A DNA stretch of 64,000 nt from Saprospiraceae bacterium. GTDB taxonomy: Bacteria > Bacteroidota > Bacteroidia > Chitinophagales > Saprospiraceae. The notes beneath the pieces are model-generated. The model made no database searches. It had not been told where the DNA came from and saw only the letters and a list, made by a program, of their open reading frames with translations. Shown here piece by piece: positions 55,357-64,000 of this stretch (the first letter of the stretch is position 1; each line of letters starts with the position of its first letter). A program made the position numbers and the translations under genes. The stretch is taken from positions 1,860,001-1,924,000 of the forward strand of contig JADJPZ010000004.1 of NCBI GenBank assembly GCA_016713025.1, given 5' to 3'.

Positions 55357-57051
55357 ATGAAATATATAAGTAGCTTTTTTCTTGTCTTTTTTTTAATGAG
55401 CTGCAAGGATGACACCGCAGATATGATCATCAAAAATGCCAATATATACGCTGTTGATACCACATATACCAATGCCAACGCCATAGCCATCAAAAATGGA
55501 CTTATCGTACATATAGGCTCTGAGGCTGAAATGGAATCATATGCAGGGGAACAAACTGAAATGATCGATGCAGGAGGAAATTTTGTGATGCCGGGATTTA
55601 TCGAAGGTCACGGGCACTATTCCGGTTTGGGCTATAGCCTCATAAACCTCAATTTTCTTACTTCAAAAAGTTGGGAAGAAATCGTTTCGGCCGTGGGTAA
55701 AAAAGCTAAAGAAAGTAAACCCGGAGAATGGATCATAGGCAGAGGATGGCATCAGGAAAAATGGGATAGCATACCCAAACAAAATATGTACAATTATCCT
55801 TACCACTATACTCTGAGTGAAGTGTCTCCTGACAACCCTGTCCTGCTATACCATGCATCGGGCCATTCAGTATATGCCAATCAAAAAGCAATGGAACTTG
55901 CAGGAGTCAATAAAGAAACCCCAAATCCTGTCGGAGGCGAGATTGTCAGAAATGATCAGGGTGAAGCCATCGGAGTGTTTGAAGAAAGAGCGATGGGAAT
56001 TTTGGGGAGTAAATTTGGTGAATATCAAGCTTCTTTGGATCAAGCAAAATTAGATTCCATCTGGTATCAGGCAGTATTTGCAGCTGAAGCAGAATGTCTC
56101 AAAAAAGGAGTCACTTCATTTCAGGATGCCGGGAGCCGTTTTGATGAGTTGGAAAAATATGAAAAACTGGCAAAGGATGGAAAAATGAAAGTTAGGTTGT
56201 GGGCTATGGCACGGCACCCAGCAAAAGTACTTGATGGAAAAGTGGCGAACTATAAAAGAGTAAATGTGGGCAATAATTTTTATACGTGCAATGCCATCAA
56301 ATCAGAAGTGGATGGTGCTTTAGGGGCTTTTGGAGCATGGTTGCTGGAGTCATATTCAGACAAACCTGGATTTAAGGGTCAAAATACCACAGATATATAT
56401 GATGTGAAAAAAATTGCTGACATGGCCATGGCTTCCGACATGCAGTTTTGTGTACACGCGATCGGTGACCGTGCAAATAGAGTGGTGCTGGATATTTATG
56501 AAGGAGTAATGGGTCAGAATCCTGACAAAAAGGACCTTAGATGGAGAATCGAACATGCACAGCATCTCAACCCAAGCGATATTCCCAGATTCAGAAAAAA
56601 TGGGATCATTGCTTCCATGCAAGGCATTCATTGTACTTCTGATGCTCCTTTTGTAGTCAAACGGCTCGGAACAGAAAGAGCAAAAAATGGTGCTTATCCA
56701 TGGAGATCACTCCTTGACAATGGTGTTGTGATTGCCAATGGTACTGATGCGCCTGTTGAAGATGTGGATCCTATCAAGAGTTTTTATGCGTCTGTCACCA
56801 GAAAGCGTGAGGATTCCGGACTGGTATTTTTTGCAGAACAAAGTATGAGCAGAAAAGAGGCTATTTATTCTTATACCTTGGGGAATGCATTTGCAGCTTT
56901 TGAGGAGAAATTCAAAGGATCTTTGAGAACTGGAAAAGTGGCTGATATCGTCATTTTAAGTCATGATCTTGCGAAATGTACTGATGATGACATACTGAAA
57001 ACAAAAATCCTTTACACTATCACTGACGGGAAAGTCAGACATAAATTATAA
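55357..57051 (+). CDS. YtcJ-type amidohydrolase, lipoprotein
   Basis: 564 aa. The N-terminus has a lipobox (VFFLMSC, Cys about 16). The amidohydrolase domain shows GFIEGHGHYSGLG (metal HxH), NPVLLYHASGHSVYANQKAM, FCVHAIGDRANRVVLD, RIEHAQHLNPSD and the C-terminal GNAFAAFEEKFKGSLRTGKV with ADIVIL. This is the YtcJ-like (amidohydrolase 3) family, which hydrolyses C-N bonds of unknown substrates. It is probably periplasmic, which is unusual. It precedes a carrier gene, so it may process a substrate that the carrier takes up (inference). Confidence 0.88.
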   Translation: MKYISSFFLVFFLMSCKDDTADMIIKNANIYAVDTTYTNANAIAIKNGLIVHIGSEAEMESYAGEQTEMIDAGGNFVMPGFIEGHGHYSGLGYSLINLNFLTSKSWEEIVSAVGKKAKESKPGEWIIGRGWHQEKWDSIPKQNMYNYPYHYTLSEVSPDNPVLLYHASGHSVYANQKAMELAGVNKETPNPVGGEIVRNDQGEAIGVFEERAMGILGSKFGEYQASLDQAKLDSIWYQAVFAAEAECLKKGVTSFQDAGSRFDELEKYEKLAKDGKMKVRLWAMARHPAKVLDGKVANYKRVNVGNNFYTCNAIKSEVDGALGAFGAWLLESYSDKPGFKGQNTTDIYDVKKIADMAMASDMQFCVHAIGDRANRVVLDIYEGVMGQNPDKKDLRWRIEHAQHLNPSDIPRFRKNGIIASMQGIHCTSDAPFVVKRLGTERAKNGAYPWRSLLDNGVVIANGTDAPVEDVDPIKSFYASVTRKREDSGLVFFAEQSMSRKEAIYSYTLGNAFAAFEEKFKGSLRTGKVADIVILSHDLAKCTDDDILKTKILYTITDGKVRHKL

Positions 57052-57087
57052 TATAAGGATTTACAATAATCCCCATAACATAAAAGA

Positions 57088-58482
57088 ATGAATAAAAAAC
57101 AATGGTATGATTATATACCGCATCCGGTAGTGATGCTTTTTGGTATGCTGGTGATGGCGACGCTTCTCAGCTATATCATACCTGCAGGTAGTTTTGATAG
57201 AGTGGAGATAGATGGCCGGATGAGTGTCGTACCCGGATCATACAAAGCGATCGCTCAGACCCCATTGTCATTGATGGACATGTTTATGGCTTTGCCTTTA
57301 GGTTTTAAAACTGCTGTAGATATTATCTTTATAGTCATGGCAAGCGGTATCATGTTTGGGTTTATGGAAAAATCAGGTGCTATCGAAAATGCAATAGGCA
57401 CCCTTGTCAAAAAACTGGGGATAGAAAGAAAATATCTGATAGTATTTATCATGACTTTTGTATTTGGGGCTTTAGGTGTATTTGTAGGTTATGAAAATAA
57501 TATTGCTATGGTTCCAATAGCTTGTCTATTGAGCCTTGCTTTGGGTGGAGATCTGATGTTGGCAGCAGGAATGTCAGTAGGTGCTATCACAGTTGGATTT
57601 GGATTATCACCTGTCAACCCTTACACAATAGGTACCGGCCAAAAAATAGCCCAACTCCCGCTTTTTTCAGGATGGGAATTGAGAACATCGTTATGTATAA
57701 CCGCTATGAGTATCATGGCATTTTTCAATATACGATATTTTAAAAAGATTACCTCACGACCTGAGGAAAGTCTGGCACTCGGTATTGACAGCCATGGATT
57801 TACTTTGTCAAAACCATTGGACCAATACGGTATGAGCAAAAAAGATTTGTCGATTTTTCTGACTTTTGTGTTAGGTATCGTCATTATACTATATGGAGTC
57901 TTCGTGCACCACTGGTTTATCAATCAGATCTCTGCCATCTTTTGTATTATCACTCTGATCATAGGGATCATCGACAGAAATTCTGACGCAGATTTTGGAA
58001 ATACTGTCCTAAGGTCTGTTGGCCATGTTGCCCCGGGGGCATTTATGGTAGGGCTTGCTACATCTATCAAAGTAGCACTGGAAATGGGCAATATCAGTGA
58101 TACTATTTCTCATTATCTTGCACAATCACTGACACACTTACCACTGGCTTTTTCTGCTGTTGGTATGGCTGTGGCTCAAACTGCAATGAACTTTGTTATC
58201 CCATCAGGAAGTGGTCAGGCTTTAGCAACTTTGCCCGTCATGGTACCCGCTGGTGAAATTTTGGGTATGACAAGACAATCTACCGTACTGGCTTTTCAAA
58301 TCGGTGATGGAGTTTCTAATCTGATCAATCCATCGCTTGGTGGTATAGTGGCTATGCTGAGCATGTGCAGGATACCTTTTGACCGATGGTTGAGATTTAT
58401 TTTTCCATTATTTATCATTATATTTCTGATAGCCCTTATTTTTGTAGGAATCAGTGTTCCATTTAAATATGGTCCTTTTTAA
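57088..58482 (+). CDS. YfcC-family carrier (C4-dicarboxylate/amino-acid type)
   Basis: 464 aa with about 12 helices. Begins IPHPVVMLFGMLVMATLLSY, with IPAGSF after it; GFMEKSGAIENAIGTLVKKL, VGYENNIAMVPIACLLSLAL, GFGLSPVNPYTIGTGQKIAQ and the C-terminal AMNFVIPSGSGQALATLPVM, all typical of the YfcC/DcuC-like family of inner-membrane carriers. It lies 36 bp after the amidohydrolase and 12 bp before the EI24 gene, so the genes are likely co-transcribed. Substrate unknown; arginine/ornithine or peptides are family possibilities. Confidence 0.88.
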   Translation: MNKKQWYDYIPHPVVMLFGMLVMATLLSYIIPAGSFDRVEIDGRMSVVPGSYKAIAQTPLSLMDMFMALPLGFKTAVDIIFIVMASGIMFGFMEKSGAIENAIGTLVKKLGIERKYLIVFIMTFVFGALGVFVGYENNIAMVPIACLLSLALGGDLMLAAGMSVGAITVGFGLSPVNPYTIGTGQKIAQLPLFSGWELRTSLCITAMSIMAFFNIRYFKKITSRPEESLALGIDSHGFTLSKPLDQYGMSKKDLSIFLTFVLGIVIILYGVFVHHWFINQISAIFCIITLIIGIIDRNSDADFGNTVLRSVGHVAPGAFMVGLATSIKVALEMGNISDTISHYLAQSLTHLPLAFSAVGMAVAQTAMNFVIPSGSGQALATLPVMVPAGEILGMTRQSTVLAFQIGDGVSNLINPSLGGIVAMLSMCRIPFDRWLRFIFPLFIIIFLIALIFVGISVPFKYGPF

Positions 58483-58494
58483 CTTATAAGTCAT

Positions 58495-59232
58495 ATGTTC
58501 GGACAAATTCAAAATATCTTATCTTCATTTTATTATTCTATAGCATCCTTAAGATCCGGAGCTATAAAATACGTTCTTATTACAGGCTTCATAGCATTAT
58601 TGATATTTGGAGTAATGATATGGGGAGCCTGGATGCTTGCAGGGTATGGTGCGTCTATTGTTGCAGTTTTAACACCATGGCAATGGGCTAATGAATCCAC
58701 ACTCTTAAGCCTTATTATTGGGTTGGGGCTGATCATTGGCTTTATCCTCATTCTGAAATACATTTTGCTGATAGCCTTGTCTCCATTATTAAGTTATGTA
58801 TCTGAAAAAGCAGAAAAATCACTCAATACTGAATACAATATAAGAGGATTTTCAGCGGTGTCTTCAGCAGCAAGAAGTGTGAGAATCAACATGAGAAATA
58901 TGGTCAAAGAGATTTTTATAACTGTACTTTTACTTATTGCAGGATTCATTCCCGGATTAAATCTTATAGCTATTCCTCTCTTAGTGATTGTGCAGGCCTA
59001 TTTTACAGGATTCGGTATCATGGATTTTTATCTTGAACGACATATGACATTTAAGGAGACACTGAGTGAAGTGTACAGGCACAAATTTGCAGCTGTTATA
59101 TTGGGCGGTATTTTTATGATTTTATTTGCCATTCCTGTGTTAGGAGCGATCTTTGCCCCCTATCTGACTACTGTTGCCGGCACTCAGTATTTTATAAAAA
59201 ATCAGAGAGCTGAATTATCTTTACCCTTATAA
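58495..59232 (+). CDS. EI24-domain (CysZ-like) membrane protein
   Basis: 245 aa with about four to five helices (near 18-48, 63-88, 140-175 and 195-225). It contains FYYSIASLRSGAIKYVLITG, LLIALSPLLSYVSEKAEKSL and FYLERHMTFKETLSEVYRHK before IPVLGAIFAPYLTTVAGTQY, the pattern of the EI24/CysZ family. CysZ of Proteobacteria is a sulfate channel; in this setting the function is unproven. A divergent relative sits at 34933-35706. It follows the carrier gene by 12 bp. Confidence 0.85.
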   Translation: MFGQIQNILSSFYYSIASLRSGAIKYVLITGFIALLIFGVMIWGAWMLAGYGASIVAVLTPWQWANESTLLSLIIGLGLIIGFILILKYILLIALSPLLSYVSEKAEKSLNTEYNIRGFSAVSSAARSVRINMRNMVKEIFITVLLLIAGFIPGLNLIAIPLLVIVQAYFTGFGIMDFYLERHMTFKETLSEVYRHKFAAVILGGIFMILFAIPVLGAIFAPYLTTVAGTQYFIKNQRAELSLPL

Positions 59233-59293
59233 AAATTTGGACAGCAAATACGATTCATCGATCCAATGATTCAACACATAAACCTAACCATCA

Positions 59294-60580
59294 ATGGAAC
59301 AATACGCTCAAATCCTTAATTATGCCATTCCTTTTTTCCTTGTGCTGATTGCCATCGAATATGGAGCAAGTTGCTATATGCACATAGGTGTCAACAGGTT
59401 GTTTGATACTATCTCCAGTCTGAGCAGTGGACTGACAAATGTGATCAAAGACGTACTTGGATTAGTGATTGTCATAGTAAGCTACAAATGGTTTTATAAT
59501 CATTTTGCTGTTTTCAATATCCAATCGACATGGTTGCTTTATGTACTGGCATTTATTGGCATTGATTTTGCCGGCTATTGGGTCCACAGATGGAGCCATG
59601 AGATCAATGTTTTCTGGAACAGACATATCATCCACCATAGCAGTGAAGAGTACAATCTTTCATGTGCACTCAGACAATCGGTTTCAGAAATCTTTGCATT
59701 GTTCACATTTACGTATCTTCCTATGGCCATCATAGGCATCCCTGTGGAGATCATTGCCGTAGTAGGACCCATCCAACTTTTTGCTCAGTTTTGGTACCAT
59801 ACCAGACTTATTGGGAAGATGGGCTGGTTGGAGCATATTATAGTAACCCCTTCTCACCATAGAGTCCATCATTCCATCAATCCTGAGTACATGGACAAAA
59901 ATTACAGCCAGATTTTTATCATCTGGGATAAACTTTTTGGCACTTTTCAGCCCGAGTTGAAGAATGTACCTCCGGTATATGGAGTCACCAGAGCAGTCAA
60001 AACCTGGAATCCATGGATCATCAACTATCAGCATATCTGGCTACTATTTAAAGATGCTTGGAGAACAAATTCATGGTGGGATAAAATCAGGATTTGGGTC
60101 ATGCCTACAGGATGGAGACCTGCTGATGTGGCAGCAAAGCATCCTGTACCTTACACAAAAGACATCTATCACAGACCAAAGTACGATGTAAAGGCATCCG
60201 GATTTCTCAAAATATGGTCTTCTTTACAATTGATTTTGACATTGTTGCTGATGATGTATTTATTCAACAATATTGGTGATATAAGACCATCCCATATACT
60301 CTATTATGGTATATTCTTATTCATTTCAGTATTTTCATATACCAGTTTGATGGATGGCAGTGGACTATCAGTCTTGGCAGAATCTGTAAAACTTTTTTTG
60401 GGCATTTATTTATATCTATCCAATGGAAATTCATGGTTTGGATTAGAAAAAACCATAAGTTTTGGGAATACATTAATGATAGCATACCTCATACTATCTA
60501 TGGTGTTTACTATTTATTTTTATCTGGCAGATCGACCTGTGGAAGAAGACGTGATGGATGATGTGATGGTCATGGGATGA
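59294..60580 (+). CDS. Sterol desaturase/fatty acid hydroxylase family protein
   Basis: 428 aa, membrane protein. The di-iron histidine clusters are HRWSH (98-102), HIIHH (111-115) and HHRVHH (near 192-197), the order seen in the fatty acid hydroxylase superfamily. The C-terminal 150 residues (from about 280) form further helices. Members hydroxylate or desaturate lipids or cleave ether lipids; the exact lipid is unknown. It follows the EI24 gene by 61 bp and probably ends this plus-strand cluster. Confidence 0.88.
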   Translation: MEQYAQILNYAIPFFLVLIAIEYGASCYMHIGVNRLFDTISSLSSGLTNVIKDVLGLVIVIVSYKWFYNHFAVFNIQSTWLLYVLAFIGIDFAGYWVHRWSHEINVFWNRHIIHHSSEEYNLSCALRQSVSEIFALFTFTYLPMAIIGIPVEIIAVVGPIQLFAQFWYHTRLIGKMGWLEHIIVTPSHHRVHHSINPEYMDKNYSQIFIIWDKLFGTFQPELKNVPPVYGVTRAVKTWNPWIINYQHIWLLFKDAWRTNSWWDKIRIWVMPTGWRPADVAAKHPVPYTKDIYHRPKYDVKASGFLKIWSSLQLILTLLLMMYLFNNIGDIRPSHILYYGIFLFISVFSYTSLMDGSGLSVLAESVKLFLGIYLYLSNGNSWFGLEKTISFGNTLMIAYLILSMVFTIYFYLADRPVEEDVMDDVMVMG

Positions 60581-60727
60581 TATTTTTACTATGCGTAAGG
60601 CAAAGTAAAATAAAATCGTAAAATAAAATCCATTTGCCCTCCAGCCATAAGCGTTCACAAGTTGAATGTGTTTTTAATTTTGACGGTGAAATAAACTTTT
60701 TTACTGAATCTTGATTCAATCTATTTG

Positions 60728-62038
60728 CTAAATATACATATTAATCAATTGCTCATAAAGTTCTTGTTTACCGCTTTTCGATGTGGGTTCACCATTGGCT
60801 TTTCCTAACGCTACCAGCTCTTCAAGGGACATTTTACCACTTGCAAATAGTGCTCCGTTACCAGAATCAAAACTGCTGTATCTTTCCTTTTTCATATTAC
60901 TGTAAGGAGAGTCTTTGATGATATTGTCGGCAATGATCAATGCTCTGGCAAATGCGTCCATTCCACTTATGTGCGCAATAAAAAGATCCTCAAGATCTGT
61001 GGAATTTCTTCTGATTTTTGCATCAAAATTGATACCACCTGTTTTAAAACCTCCGCTATCTAAGAATACCAGCATCATTTGCGTCAATTCATAAATATCT
61101 ATTGGGAACTGGTCTGTATCCCAGCCATTCTGATAATCACCTCTATTGGCGTCCATACTACCTAACATACCGGCATTGGCAGCTACGGTCATTTCGTGCT
61201 CCATAGTATGACCTGCCAATGTTGCATGATTCACTTCAAGATTTAATGCAAAATCATCCATGAGATCATACTCCCTTAAGAAACCGATTACAGTTGCTGC
61301 GTCAAAGTCATACTGATGTTTGGATGGCTCCATAGGCTTAGGTTCTATAAGAAATGTACCTGTAAAACCATTCTTACGACCATAATCTCTTGCCATCGTC
61401 AGAAATCTGGCAAGGTGATCCAATTCTTTTTTGACATCAGTATTGATCAATGAAATATATCCTTCACGACCACCCCAAAACACATAATTCTGACCACCCA
61501 ATTTGATGGTTGCGTCAATGGCATTTTTGATTTGAACGCTTGCTCTGGCTACGACATTAAAATCAGGATTGGTCGATGCACCATTCATGTATCTTGGATG
61601 TGAAAACAGGTTGGCTGTACCCCAAAGCAGCTGGACACCGGTTTCTTTTTGCTTTTCCTGGGCATAATCAGTGATGATCTGCATTCTCTTTTCGTATTCT
61701 GCTACAGAATCTCCTTCATCTATCAGGTCGATATCATGAAAACAATAGTACGGCACGCCCAACTTAGAGATGAATTCAAATGCCCCATCCATTTTATCTT
61801 TTGCCTGTTGGATCGGATCTTTGGATGAAAACCATGGCATAGGCCGTGTCGGGCTGCCGAAAGGATCTCCACCACCACCACACAAACTATGCCAGTAAGA
61901 CACAGCAAACCTGAAGTGATTTTTTAAACTTTTACCATTGATGATCTGATTTTCATCATACCATCTGAAAGCCAAGGGGTTTTTGGATTCACGGCCTTCG
62001 AATTTTATTTTTTGAATGTAGTTAAAGTAAGTGCTCAC
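60728..62038 (-). CDS. xylA: Xylose isomerase
   Basis: 436 aa. Converts D-xylose to D-xylulose. The catalytic His/Asp pair appears in YYCFHDIDLIDEGDS (about 97-111), the metal and substrate region in FLIEPKPMEPSKHQYDFD, NLEVNHATLAGHTMEHEM and GSMDANRGDYQNGWDTDQFP. The length fits the class II (longer) xylose isomerases. It starts 20 bp after xylB, so xylB-xylA form an operon with the kinase first. No xylose transporter or regulator is within the window apart from the AraC fragment at the right edge. Confidence 0.96.
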   Translation of the reverse strand: MSTYFNYIQKIKFEGRESKNPLAFRWYDENQIINGKSLKNHFRFAVSYWHSLCGGGGDPFGSPTRPMPWFSSKDPIQQAKDKMDGAFEFISKLGVPYYCFHDIDLIDEGDSVAEYEKRMQIITDYAQEKQKETGVQLLWGTANLFSHPRYMNGASTNPDFNVVARASVQIKNAIDATIKLGGQNYVFWGGREGYISLINTDVKKELDHLARFLTMARDYGRKNGFTGTFLIEPKPMEPSKHQYDFDAATVIGFLREYDLMDDFALNLEVNHATLAGHTMEHEMTVAANAGMLGSMDANRGDYQNGWDTDQFPIDIYELTQMMLVFLDSGGFKTGGINFDAKIRRNSTDLEDLFIAHISGMDAFARALIIADNIIKDSPYSNMKKERYSSFDSGNGALFASGKMSLEELVALGKANGEPTSKSGKQELYEQLINMYI

Positions 62039-62057
62039 TATTTAAATTAATTTTAAG

Positions 62058-63542
62058 TTATTTTAGCAAATTTTGAAGTTGGTTTGACCAATGACCAAAA
62101 GCTTCAAGATAATGGTCATTGTCAGTATTGTATTCTGTAACTTTTATGGGTTTCATATCGGCTATGGCTTCATCAATGCCGGCGTACATACCTATTGCTA
62201 CAGTACTGGCTTTGGCAGCACCTACAGCACCTGTAGTATCATACATTTCGATGTTGCATTGCAGCAGATTGGCAAGTGATGATGTAAATGTATCTGACAA
62301 AAATAAATTATCATTGCCGACTTTGATCGTAGCAGGGTGTATACCAATTGATTTTAGTATTTCCATACCATAAGCAAAAGAAAAGGCAATTCCTTCAAGA
62401 GCTGCTCTGAAAAGATGAGCTTGAGTGTGCATATTAAACTGCAGATTATCTATACGAGCGCCCATCATTCTATCATTGAGGATGCGCTCACTCCCATTGC
62501 CAAATGGTAAAATCACCAATCCATCAGATCCAACCGGAATGACTGATAATTGCTTCTCCATGGTTTCATAGGTTTGTCCAAGTGCTGCAACTTGTTTTCG
62601 CATCCAGGCATACAATATGCCACATCCATTGATGCATAATAATTGACCTATACGATTTATTTCAGCGCTGTGATTTATATGGGCAAAACCATTGACCCGG
62701 GATTGGATATCATAATTCAACTTATCTGTAACGGCATACACAACTCCTGATGTACCGCCTGTGGCCGCCACATCTCCGGGATGTAAAACTTTCAAAGACA
62801 TGGCATTATTGGGTTGATCTCCTGCCCGATAAGTTACAGGTGTACCAGCTACCAATCCGCTCAATTCCGCAGCTTGAGTTGTAACACGACCATGGATAGA
62901 AAATGTATCAACCAGATCAGGCATCATTTCTGAAGGAATGCCATAATAATTAAGCAAAGCATCGGCAGTGCCGGATTTATTGAAATCCCAAAACATACCT
63001 TCCGAATATCCTGAAACTGTGCTATTGATTTTACCGGTAAATTTCATGGCTATAAAATCTCCAGGTAGCATCCATTTATGTACTTTGGAAAAAAGTTCGG
63101 GTTCGTTTTCCTTGACCCATTTGAGCTTAGAAGCAGTAAAGTTACCTGGAGAATTGAGCAAATGCCCAAGACAATAAGAAGCACCTAAATTTTGTAATGC
63201 TCGATCACCAATTTGGGATGCGCGACTATCACACCATATTATAGAAGGTCTGAGTACTCTATGATTTTTATCGACAAGTACTAAACCATGCATCTGATAT
63301 CCTATGCCTATGGATAAGATTTGTTTGGCATCAATATGGTTATCTGCCAACAATGTTTTGGTCAAAATACATACAGACTCCCACCACATTTCAGGATCCT
63401 GTTCAGCCCATCCAGGCTGTTTTGCTTCAATTAACATTTCAGAATCAGGATATTTGCCTATGGCAATAACATTTCCTGAATCTATTTTTACGATAGATGC
63501 TTTTACAGATGAACTTCCTATATCATAACCAATGGAGTACAT
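62058..63542 (-). CDS. xylB: Xylulokinase
   Basis: 494 aa from ATG 63542; a TTG at 63566 would add 8 unrelated residues. FGGY-family kinase: IGYDIGSSSVKASIVKIDSG (phosphate loop), YQMHGLVLVD, WCDSRASQIGDRAL, GTSGVVY and NLFLSDTFTSSLANLLQCNI followed by GAVGAAKASTVAIG. It phosphorylates D-xylulose to xylulose 5-phosphate for the pentose phosphate pathway. First gene of the xylBA operon. The 253 bp upstream contain the terminator of the type IX cargo gene. Confidence 0.93.
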   Translation of the reverse strand: MYSIGYDIGSSSVKASIVKIDSGNVIAIGKYPDSEMLIEAKQPGWAEQDPEMWWESVCILTKTLLADNHIDAKQILSIGIGYQMHGLVLVDKNHRVLRPSIIWCDSRASQIGDRALQNLGASYCLGHLLNSPGNFTASKLKWVKENEPELFSKVHKWMLPGDFIAMKFTGKINSTVSGYSEGMFWDFNKSGTADALLNYYGIPSEMMPDLVDTFSIHGRVTTQAAELSGLVAGTPVTYRAGDQPNNAMSLKVLHPGDVAATGGTSGVVYAVTDKLNYDIQSRVNGFAHINHSAEINRIGQLLCINGCGILYAWMRKQVAALGQTYETMEKQLSVIPVGSDGLVILPFGNGSERILNDRMMGARIDNLQFNMHTQAHLFRAALEGIAFSFAYGMEILKSIGIHPATIKVGNDNLFLSDTFTSSLANLLQCNIEMYDTTGAVGAAKASTVAIGMYAGIDEAIADMKPIKVTEYNTDNDHYLEAFGHWSNQLQNLLK

Positions 63543-63715
63543 GTTACTAACATTAATATTGCCCAAATAATTTAAGTCACAAGATATACATTCAATTTCT
63601 TACTGGCTATTATGCCATTGTAAAATATTTATTTGAACTAAATATATGGATGTTAGAAGCAAAAAAGCAAAAAATCTGGACATCATAACATAGAAAAATG
63701 AATCGTAAGAAAAAC

Positions 63716-63750
63716 TAAGCGGCCATCGGAATAATTCCGATGACCGCTTA
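63716..63750 (-). terminator. Rho-independent terminator of the type IX cargo gene
   Basis: TAAGCGG pairs with CCGCTTA, and ATCGGAAT with ATTCCGAT, around a single base; only two mismatched pairs lie between. On the minus strand a T run (tttttct) follows. It lies 46 bp past the stop at 63796 and shows that the minus-strand reading there is a real gene end. Confidence 0.88.
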
Positions 63751-63795
63751 GATGATTACAGCCACATTTTTTTAAGTCAGTAAAACCACCATAAA

Positions 63796-63903
63796 TTACG
63801 TTGTAAACTCGTGTTCAAAATACTTATCACCTACCTTTACCGATACAAAATATCTGCCAGAAGGCAATGCACTGACAAATATGGCCGTCCCGTCATTTTG
63901 CAG
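63796..63903 (-). pseudogene. 3' end of a type IX secretion cargo gene
   Basis: The minus strand encodes LQNDGTAIFVSALPSGRYFV followed by SVKVGDKYFEHEFTT and TAA at 63796-63798. The LPSGxYFV pattern and the short beta-strand tail are those of the C-terminal domain that targets proteins to type IX secretion. The upstream part of the gene is not visible: from about 63895 the DNA encodes an AraC domain on the opposite strand. A strong terminator follows the stop. Whether the gene is truncated or the junction is an assembly error cannot be settled here. Confidence 0.6.
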
Positions 63904-64000
63904 ATATTTCATAAAAGTGACCAACAAAACATTTACGGAGTTTGTCAACGAATTCAGAATAGTACACGCCTGCAAACTCCTGAGTGAAGAAAAGCATACC
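63896..64000 (+). CDS. AraC-family DNA-binding domain fragment (runs off the window)
   Basis: Frame FCRYFIKVTNKTFTEFVNEF followed by RIVHACKLLSEEKHT is the first helix-turn-helix end and linker helix of an AraC regulator (compare FxRxFKxxTGxTxxxFxNxxRixxAxxLL). The gene continues past the window. Its 5' part, with the ligand-binding domain, is missing: the plus strand before about 63890 belongs to the antisense of the type IX gene end. A fragment of a xylose-type regulator near xylBA is possible but unproven. Confidence 0.65.

Overview
The window looks like the chromosome of a member of Bacteroidota, probably near Saprospiraceae. It is AT-rich, has few Shine-Dalgarno motifs, and shows candidate TAnnTTTG-type -7 boxes. 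Phylum-typical genes include a DUF4175 coiled-coil protein, a long NusB, a 1600-residue TamB, a SusC-like TonB-dependent receptor, a BBP2-type porin and a type IX secretion C-terminal signal. No rRNA, tRNA, CRISPR array, prophage or transposase gene was recognised. The family placement is inference from gene content.

Layout. 1-7.5 kb: end of folK, a deoxynucleoside kinase without a standard start codon, a TonB protein with a periplasmic double-domain paralogue, fbaA, trxB, a di-haem cytochrome c peroxidase, ybeY and an RsbW-like kinase. 7.7-13.2 kb: the DUF4175 protein, a frameshifted small membrane protein gene and rimO. 13.3-18.4 kb: a signalling island with two CBS proteins, a receiver-CRP regulator, a PAS histidine kinase (frameshifted) and a thioredoxin-like/UspA fusion. 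TGAC-N4-GTCA palindromes lie in front of both CBS genes. 18.9-24.3 kb: a beta-barrel protein, a LOG-family hydrolase, an amino-acid permease and two coiled-coil proteins. 24.4-29.8 kb: guaA, a periplasmic-binding lipoprotein, trmH and nusB. 29.9-32.5 kb: a TonB-dependent receptor under a TPP riboswitch, interrupted by an in-frame stop. 33.4-38.6 kb: an ABC permease, an EI24-like membrane protein, a secreted protein, an atypical SDR and two small proteins. 38.6-48.2 kb: alaS, a GNAT enzyme, hypothetical proteins and tamB. 49-60.6 kb: a porin, aconitase, then a plus-strand run hupE, fadH-like, amidohydrolase, YfcC carrier, EI24 protein and fatty acid hydroxylase. 60.7-63.5 kb: xylB-xylA. The right edge joins the 3' end of a type IX cargo gene to an AraC DNA-binding domain lacking its 5' part.

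The strongest non-coding signals are three. First, three copies of a transposase-less inverted-repeat element (GAGTATGTTTAAA ends, 3-bp TWA duplications), one caught inside a local repeat whose empty copy lies 0.4 kb away. Second, a classical THI/TPP riboswitch that assigns the damaged receptor to thiamine uptake. Third, a 20-bp palindrome found between two separate convergent gene pairs. Several genes carry single-base lesions in homopolymer runs, so consensus errors in the assembly must be considered before calling them pseudogenes.
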